From Thalassospira profundimaris (GTDB lineage Bacteria > Pseudomonadota > Alphaproteobacteria > Rhodospirillales > Thalassospiraceae): a DNA stretch of 64,000 bases. Position numbers and translations under genes: made by a program. Where the stretch lies: positions 124,001 to 188,000 of the forward strand of contig NZ_JPWH01000004.1 of NCBI RefSeq assembly GCF_003326755.1. Reading direction: 5' to 3'. The notes under the pieces are model-generated. The model did no database searches and was not told the origin of the DNA. It saw nothing but the letters and a program-made list of their open reading frames with translations. Shown here in pieces: positions 61,900-64,000 of the stretch; positions within the stretch are counted from its first letter, which is position 1; each line of letters starts with the position of its first letter.

Positions 61900-63408
61900 A
61901 TGTCTGAAAAACTGCGTTCGGCCACTGATGACAAAATACCGTTGCGTGGCCCTGCAAGTGGGCTGAATTTCGGTTTAATTGCCGCGCTTGCCGCCTTTAT
62001 TGCCATTATGCTGTTACCAACACCCGAGGGCCTGCCCATTGCCGGGCAGCGGATGTTGGCGATTTTTATTTTTGCCGTGATCATCTGGATTACCGAAGCA
62101 ATTGATTTTGCCGTCAGCGCCATTGTTATCGCCGCCATGATGGCGGTCGCACTGGGGCTGTCGCCCGATGTCAGCAATACCGACACCCTGTTGGGCACCT
62201 CAAAGGCGCTTGGCACCGCCATTACCGGTTTTAGCAGCCGGGCGCTTATTTTGGTGGCCGCAGCCCTTTTGTTATCAGCCGCCATGACCCTGACCGGGCT
62301 GGATCGCCGTATTGCCATGATCGTGCTCTCGAAGGTCGGGGCCAGTGTCAGCCATATTGTAATTGGCAGCATTGTTGTTGCCACCCTGCTGGCTTTTCTG
62401 GTGCCCAGCGCGACTGCGCGTGCGGCGGCGGTTATCCCCATCATGATGGGCATTGTCGCGACCTTTGGTGCCGGGAAACAAAGCCGCTTTGCCGGTTTGC
62501 TGATCATGACAACGGTGCAGGCGGTCAGCATCTGGAATGTGGGTATCAAAACCGCTGCGGCCCAAAACATGGTTGCAGTCGGTTTTTTACAGCGCACCCT
62601 GGGGCTGGATATTACCTGGCTGGACTGGTTTGTGGCGGCTGCACCTTTTTCGTTGCTGATGTCGGCGGCGTTGTATTTTGTGATGATGCGCATGATGCCG
62701 CCCGAACATGAAACCGTACCGGGTGGTCGCGAAAGTGTGGCCGCCGCGCTTAAGGAAATCGGCCCGATGACCGGGGCGGAAAAACGCCTGTTAAGCGTTT
62801 CCTTGTTGCTGGTGTTTTGCTGGGCTACCGAGGGTGTGTTGCATCACTTTGACAGTGCAACCCTGACGGTTCTTGCCGTGACTTTCCTGTTATTGCCCGG
62901 TGTGGGCGTTATGAGCTGGAAACAGGCCAATGCCAAATTTCCCTGGGGCACGATTGTTCTTTTTGGTGTCGGTATCAGCCTTGGGTCGGCCTTGCTCAGC
63001 ACCGGGGCGGCATCCTGGCTGGCAAAGTCGGCGGTGGATATGTTTGGCCTGTCGGGCTTTGGCACATTGGGTATTGTTGCCGTGCTGGGCGGTTTTTTGA
63101 TTGTGATCCATCTGGGCTTTGCCAGTGCCACGGCCCTGGCTTCCTCGATGATCCCGATCATCATTGCCGTGCTTCAGCAAATGGATAGCGGCAGTGTCAA
63201 TGTGTTTGGCACAACCATTTTGCTGCAATTTGTTGTCAGCTTCGGGTTCATTCTGCCGGTCAATTCCCCGCAGGGCATGGTCGCGCACGGGACGGATACC
63301 TTTGCGGTGAAGGACTTTGTCCGTACCGGTCTGGTGTTAACCGTGATTGCCTATATGTTAACGCTGGTCTTTACCGCCACCTATTGGAAATGGCTTGGGC
63401 TGGCATAG
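61900..63408 (+). CDS. SLC13/DASS-family anion permease
   Basis: The predicted 502-residue inner-membrane carrier has about 12 hydrophobic segments and the DASS/SLC13 features: LPTPEGLPIAGQRMLAIFIFAVIIWITEAI, a first Ser-Pro-Ser or SAT-type tip (FLVPSATARAAAVIPIMMG) and the C-terminal PVNSPQGMVAHGTDTF tip. The family moves di- or tricarboxylates or sulfate with Na+ or H+. The substrate is not assigned. ATG 61900 follows GATGGAAAATTG; a TTG lies three bases earlier. It lies in the second half of the duplicated interval. Confidence 0.87.
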   Translation: MSEKLRSATDDKIPLRGPASGLNFGLIAALAAFIAIMLLPTPEGLPIAGQRMLAIFIFAVIIWITEAIDFAVSAIVIAAMMAVALGLSPDVSNTDTLLGTSKALGTAITGFSSRALILVAAALLLSAAMTLTGLDRRIAMIVLSKVGASVSHIVIGSIVVATLLAFLVPSATARAAAVIPIMMGIVATFGAGKQSRFAGLLIMTTVQAVSIWNVGIKTAAAQNMVAVGFLQRTLGLDITWLDWFVAAAPFSLLMSAALYFVMMRMMPPEHETVPGGRESVAAALKEIGPMTGAEKRLLSVSLLLVFCWATEGVLHHFDSATLTVLAVTFLLLPGVGVMSWKQANAKFPWGTIVLFGVGISLGSALLSTGAASWLAKSAVDMFGLSGFGTLGIVAVLGGFLIVIHLGFASATALASSMIPIIIAVLQQMDSGSVNVFGTTILLQFVVSFGFILPVNSPQGMVAHGTDTFAVKDFVRTGLVLTVIAYMLTLVFTATYWKWLGLA

Positions 63409-63430
63409 TAACCATATATCCAGAACAGAC

Positions 63431-63456
63431 AAACCCGCCCTCAAAAGGCGGGTTCG
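63431..63456. terminator. Hairpin between the permease and opgG
   Basis: AACCCGCC/GGCGGGTT (63432-63439 with 63447-63454) lies between convergent genes. T-runs are short, so strength is uncertain. Confidence 0.5.
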
Positions 63457-63501
63457 CTGTGTCGGATGCCGGGGTTAATGCCGGTCCTGATACGGTGGTT
63501 G

Positions 63502-64000
63502 TTATTTTGAATCCCAGTTTTTCAGGCCGGGCAGATGCTGGAACATCCAGGTTTCAGACAGCGGCCCGTCGCCCCGTTTGAGATACATGCGCATATCAAC
63601 CGGGTCATTGCCCTGAACTTCCAGGTCAAACATGGCACGCCACAGACGGGTATCGGGGATCGGTTCGGTTTTGATGCGTGACAGCTTGCCGCGTGAAACC
63701 GATACAATCGCTTCGGGATATTCGCCGTAAGCCAGGGTTCCCAGAATATCGCCTTCAAAATCGATCACAAATTTTGTTACGCCTGCCGGGCGGGGCAGGC
63801 CTTCCTGTCCGCCACGGCCCAGACGGGTGGCCTTGACATGGGCCAGTTTTTCCAGCGGATAGGGGTTATGTGCCTGCCAGTATAAACGATACCGGAAATT
63901 ATAGGATTGCCCGGCTTTTGCCGGGGCCTCGGGCACCCAGAAGGCGGCAATATTGTCGTGAATTTCATCATCGGTCGGAATTTCAACAAGCTGCACGGCG
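63502..64000 (-). CDS. opgG: Glucan biosynthesis protein OpgG/OpgD, C-terminal part (cut by window end)
   Basis: The frame is open from the window end to the TAA at 63502 and gives the last ~166 residues of an MdoG/OpgG-type periplasmic protein of osmoregulated periplasmic glucan synthesis. Visible are VEIPTDDEIHDNIAAFWVPE, SYNFRYRLYWQAHNPYP, TKFVIDFEGDIL and GPLSETWMFQHLPGLKNWDSK. These match the C-terminal domain of OpgG/OpgD. The ATG at 63996 is probably internal. OpgG and OpgD cannot be told apart from this part. The 3' end is duplicated at 61633. Confidence 0.87.
   Translation of the reverse strand, partial: AVQLVEIPTDDEIHDNIAAFWVPEAPAKAGQSYNFRYRLYWQAHNPYPLEKLAHVKATRLGRGGQEGLPRPAGVTKFVIDFEGDILGTLAYGEYPEAIVSVSRGKLSRIKTEPIPDTRLWRAMFDLEVQGNDPVDMRMYLKRGDGPLSETWMFQHLPGLKNWDSK

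Overview
The window looks like chromosomal DNA of an alphaproteobacterium, most probably a Thalassospira-type member of the Rhodospirillales. This is inferred from the gene set, not proven: the rpmH-rnpA-yidD-yidC-engB-argB block, two GGAAC-N16-CGTT promoters of the alphaproteobacterial general stress (EcfG) type, a bifunctional malic enzyme with a phosphotransacetylase-like domain, and an SUV3-like helicase. Base composition is moderately GC-rich, with a few AT-rich intergenic islands. No complete insertion sequence, prophage or CRISPR array was seen. Layout: 1-4340 holds a tandem array of at least three RTX (GGxGxDxxx) proteins, the first cut by the window edge. 4438-12761 is a mosaic of short units: a GcvR-like ACT protein, tRNA-Arg(ACG), an OmpA-like lipoprotein, a DUF4169 protein, a winged-helix/RMF-like fusion, a DgcZ-like zinc-sensing diguanylate cyclase, lipB, tRNA-Leu(GAG), and a two-gene operon pairing an acyl-synthase-like GNAT/cNMP-binding fusion with an LCMT-type methyltransferase. 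13041-31409 is largely housekeeping: maeB, mgtE, a degenerate GGDEF-EAL receptor, an RNA m5U methyltransferase, a 2-hydroxyacid dehydrogenase, two TM2 proteins, a FAH-family hydrolase, xthA, dgt, htpG and hpf. 31577-32798 is a SoxR regulator divergent from an FMN reductase, with a dyad between them. 32959-44812 holds the SUV3-like helicase, an S4 protein, the rpmH-to-yidC membrane-biogenesis block, engB, argB, another diguanylate cyclase, mtaB and ftsY. 44897-50657 is a stress region: a lipid-kinase-like protein, dps and an LEA-like exported protein reading away from each other out of paired EcfG-type promoters, a VTT-type membrane protein, an RHH protein, and an ECF sigma factor coupled to an 80-residue anti-sigma-like protein. 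These are followed by about 1 kb without a convincing gene that carries duplicated sRNA-like modules and a pair of inverted operator-like repeats. 50658-64000 holds amn, a class C serine hydrolase, an MFS transporter, an XRE regulator, the operon glutamine amidotransferase-rluB-rsmD, tadA, an SDR-AraC pair, an SLC13 permease and the C-terminal part of opgG. The most unusual structure is at 61633-61810, where 3'-terminal fragments of a second opgG-like gene and a second tadA-like gene are joined back to back between the intact tadA and opgG. That is the footprint expected of a tandem duplication or of a recombination between two versions of the tadA-opgG interval. Other observations worth following are the cNMP-gated acyl-synthase/methyltransferase operon, the EcfG-controlled dps/LEA pair, the sigma/short anti-sigma pair with its shared leader, and the winged-helix/RMF fusion.
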